Source: DASYYE01 sp035946955 (GTDB lineage: Bacteria > Actinomycetota > Actinomycetes > Streptosporangiales > Streptosporangiaceae). From it: a stretch of 15,688 nt of DNA. Under the pieces are notes generated by a model. That model was not told where the DNA came from. It saw only the letters and a list, made by a program, of their open reading frames with translations, and ran no database searches. The number at the start of each line of letters is the position of its first letter. Within the stretch, counting starts at the first letter, position 1. Positions 14,682 through 15,688 of this stretch are shown in pieces. The position numbers and the translations under genes were made by a program. The stretch spans positions 1 through 15,688 of the forward strand of contig DASYYE010000212.1 of assembly GCA_035946955.1 (NCBI GenBank), in the 5' to 3' direction.

Positions 14682-14710
14682 AAGACGACCTGAGGGTCGC
14701 CAAACGTTCC
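14682..14710 (-). promoter_or_regulatory. ECF-type promoter of the sigma operon, probably autoregulated
   Basis: On the reverse strand GGAAC (14710-14706) is followed after 18 bases by CGTCTT (14687-14682), resembling the GGAAC/CGTC elements of ECF-dependent promoters. An imperfect dyad, GGCGACC-CTCA-GGTCGTC, fills the space and reaches into the -10. The leader to the TTG start would be about 30 bases. Confidence 0.5.
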
Positions 14711-14891
14711 GCCCCCCCGGCAGAAGATGCCGCTGATCCGTCCATCACCGGAACCTGGTCTTCTCCGTCTGGCTGCTCATAGCGGCCGACCTGAACACAA
14801 GATCCCCCCGGCCGCTGTCGGGGCGCGGGGTGTGGTGGCGCAGGGCGGTGATCTTTGCACAGGGCGGCCATGCCGTGCGAAGGGTGAACAG

Positions 14892-14942
14892 GGCTCCTGA
14901 TAACGACGGTGGCGACCAAACCAGCCAGTCACACCAGGAGCC
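14892..14942. repeat. 8-base inverted repeat at the edge of the IS remnant
   Basis: GGCTCCTG (14892-14899) and CAGGAGCC (14935-14942) form a perfect inverted repeat with a 35-base centre. The right arm directly abuts the start of the transposase-derived sequence. It may mark a deletion or insertion junction. Confidence 0.4.
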
Positions 14943-15313
14943 GTGATGCCAGTGGAAGTCCTGGCCACCCCGGCATCAGTGCAAGACCGCGATGCGGCCC
15001 ACCCGCTGCTGTTCAACCTCACCCGCGCCCGGCGCCGCGTGCGCCGCGCCTGGGCCGACAGCGGCTACGCCGGGAACTCCTGCCCTGGGCGGCCACCTAT
15101 CTCGAGATCACCGTCGAGGTCGTCAAACGGCCCGGCGGCCTGCACACCTCCACCGTCCTGCCCCGCCGCTGGGTGGTCGAGCGCACCCTGGCCTGGATCA
15201 CCAGCTACCGCCGCTGCGCCCGCGACTACGAACGCCTGCCCGCCCACCACGAAGCCGCCGTCTACTGGGCCATGATCACCCTCATGACCCGGAGCCTCGC
15301 CCGCCCCGGCTGA
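14943..15313 (+). pseudogene. IS5-family-type transposase, N-terminally truncated and frameshifted
   Basis: The first frame reads VLATPASVQDRDAAHPLLF and ADSGYAG (to about 15074). The protein then continues in another frame with ELLPWAATYLEITVEVVKRP, LPRRWVVERTLAWITSYRR, ARDYERLPAHHEA and a stop at 15313. These are hallmark segments of actinobacterial IS5/IS1031-like DDE transposases: the D of the ADxGYAG segment and the E of WVVERTLAW belong to the DDE triad. The first Asp and about 100-150 N-terminal residues are missing, and the shift near 15072 breaks the rest. It is inactive. No terminal inverted repeats or target duplications were identified. It ends 17 bases from the SGNH hydrolase stop. 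Confidence 0.85.
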
Positions 15314-15330
15314 GGTTCAAAACCAGGCAC

Positions 15331-15687
15331 TTAGATGCCCGCTGCGCTCATCGCCTTGGTCACCTGGGTTGCCATGGCCTGCTCGCCCAGCGCGTTCGGG
15401 TGCATCGGGGCGGCAGGGGAGGTGGGGTTGAGGTCTTCCACCCACTTCACACCGGTGGGCTGGCAGACGTCGTGGCCGATGCTGTCGGTGTAGGTGTCCA
15501 CGTAGGTGGCGCCGTGCGCCGCGGCCTCGGTGGCCAGCATCGTGTTCAGCTTCTTCTCGGTGCTGCGCAGGTAGGGCACGTCACCGGCGGCGATGGGCAT
15601 GGTCGCGAAGCAGCCATGGCCGGTGTTGGGCAGGATGACCGGATAACCGACCACGAAGACCTTCGCGTTCGGTGCGTGGTTGTGGAT
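15331..15687 (-). CDS. SGNH/GDSL-family hydrolase, C-terminal part (cut by window edge)
   Basis: 118 residues are readable, from the window edge to TAA at 15333-15331. NAKVFVVGYPVILP is a core strand of the SGNH fold. A Cys pair (GHGCF and HDVCQP) is typical of secreted actinobacterial SGNH esterases/lipases stabilised by disulfides. APMHPNALGEQAMA carries the catalytic His of the last conserved block; the usual DxxH Asp is not evident three residues before it, as in those relatives that rely on a Ser-His pair. The catalytic Ser (GDS) lies outside the window. The family hydrolyses esters, lipids or acylated polysaccharides; secretion is likely but unseen. Confidence 0.85.
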   Translation of the reverse strand: MHNHAPNAKVFVVGYPVILPNTGHGCFATMPIAAGDVPYLRSTEKKLNTMLATEAAAHGATYVDTYTDSIGHDVCQPTGVKWVEDLNPTSPAAPMHPNALGEQAMATQVTKAMSAAGI

Positions 15688-15688
15688 G

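Larger units (their letters stand above)
14646..14942. other. Intergenic region between sigma operon and IS remnant
   Basis: Apart from the ECF-like promoter (14682-14710) and the inverted repeat at 14892-14942, no gene or terminator is recognised. The N-terminal half of the adjacent transposase is not present here. Confidence 0.4.

Noticed and set aside
1..15688. tRNA, rRNA or riboswitch genes
   Set aside because: No cloverleaf, conserved rRNA segment or recognisable riboswitch core was seen by eye on either strand.

Overview
This is high-GC actinobacterial DNA with GTG and TTG starts, GTGA/TGATG gene overlaps and actinomycete-type regulators. The families suggest a filamentous actinomycete of the Streptomyces/Streptosporangiales kind, but the window does not fix a genus. 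It looks like an accessory region: small unrelated operons on both strands, separated by decayed gene and transposase fragments.

Layout. Positions 1-390 (-) are the N-terminal part of an EamA/DMT transporter, cut by the window edge. Positions 391-1043 hold only debris: a twice-frameshifted short gene (-) and a transposase-like remnant (+). Positions 1044-5128 (-) are a two-gene operon. Its first gene is a 1094-residue fatty acyl-AMP ligase / acyl carrier / thioester reductase protein; its second is an alpha/beta hydrolase. A good promoter (TTGGAG-17-TATACT) lies upstream, with a perfect palindrome over its -10. Positions 5468-6544 (+) encode a secreted seven-bladed YVTN-type beta-propeller. 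A YCII/DGPF protein (6626-7009, -), an orphan gene fragment (7233-7397, -) and an apparently leaderless phosphotransferase (7507-8244, +) follow. Positions 8424-10716 (+) form an operator plus an operon of two membrane proteins, a 30-codon linker ORF and a YtrA-type GntR repressor. A secreted trypsin-like protease (10971-12086, +) has its own promoter. Positions 14710-12243 (-) form an operon of a SigE-family ECF sigma factor and two membrane-anchored beta-propeller paralogues. A broken IS5-type transposase (14943-15313, +) and the C-terminal part of an SGNH/GDSL hydrolase (15331-15687, -) close the window.

How the genes work together. The ligase-carrier-reductase protein should activate a fatty or related acid as acyl-AMP, load it onto its own carrier domain and release it reductively as an aldehyde or alcohol; the hydrolase is co-transcribed. 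The GntR repressor probably controls its own operon through the dyad TTGTACC-N8-GGTACAA. The sigma factor is preceded by an ECF-like motif (GGAAC-N18-CGTCTT), which suggests autoregulation. Its neighbours occupy the place of an anti-sigma factor but are single-pass proteins with an outside propeller: one has eight blades, the other is reduced to the first and last blades. That sigma/propeller operon is the most unusual arrangement in the window.
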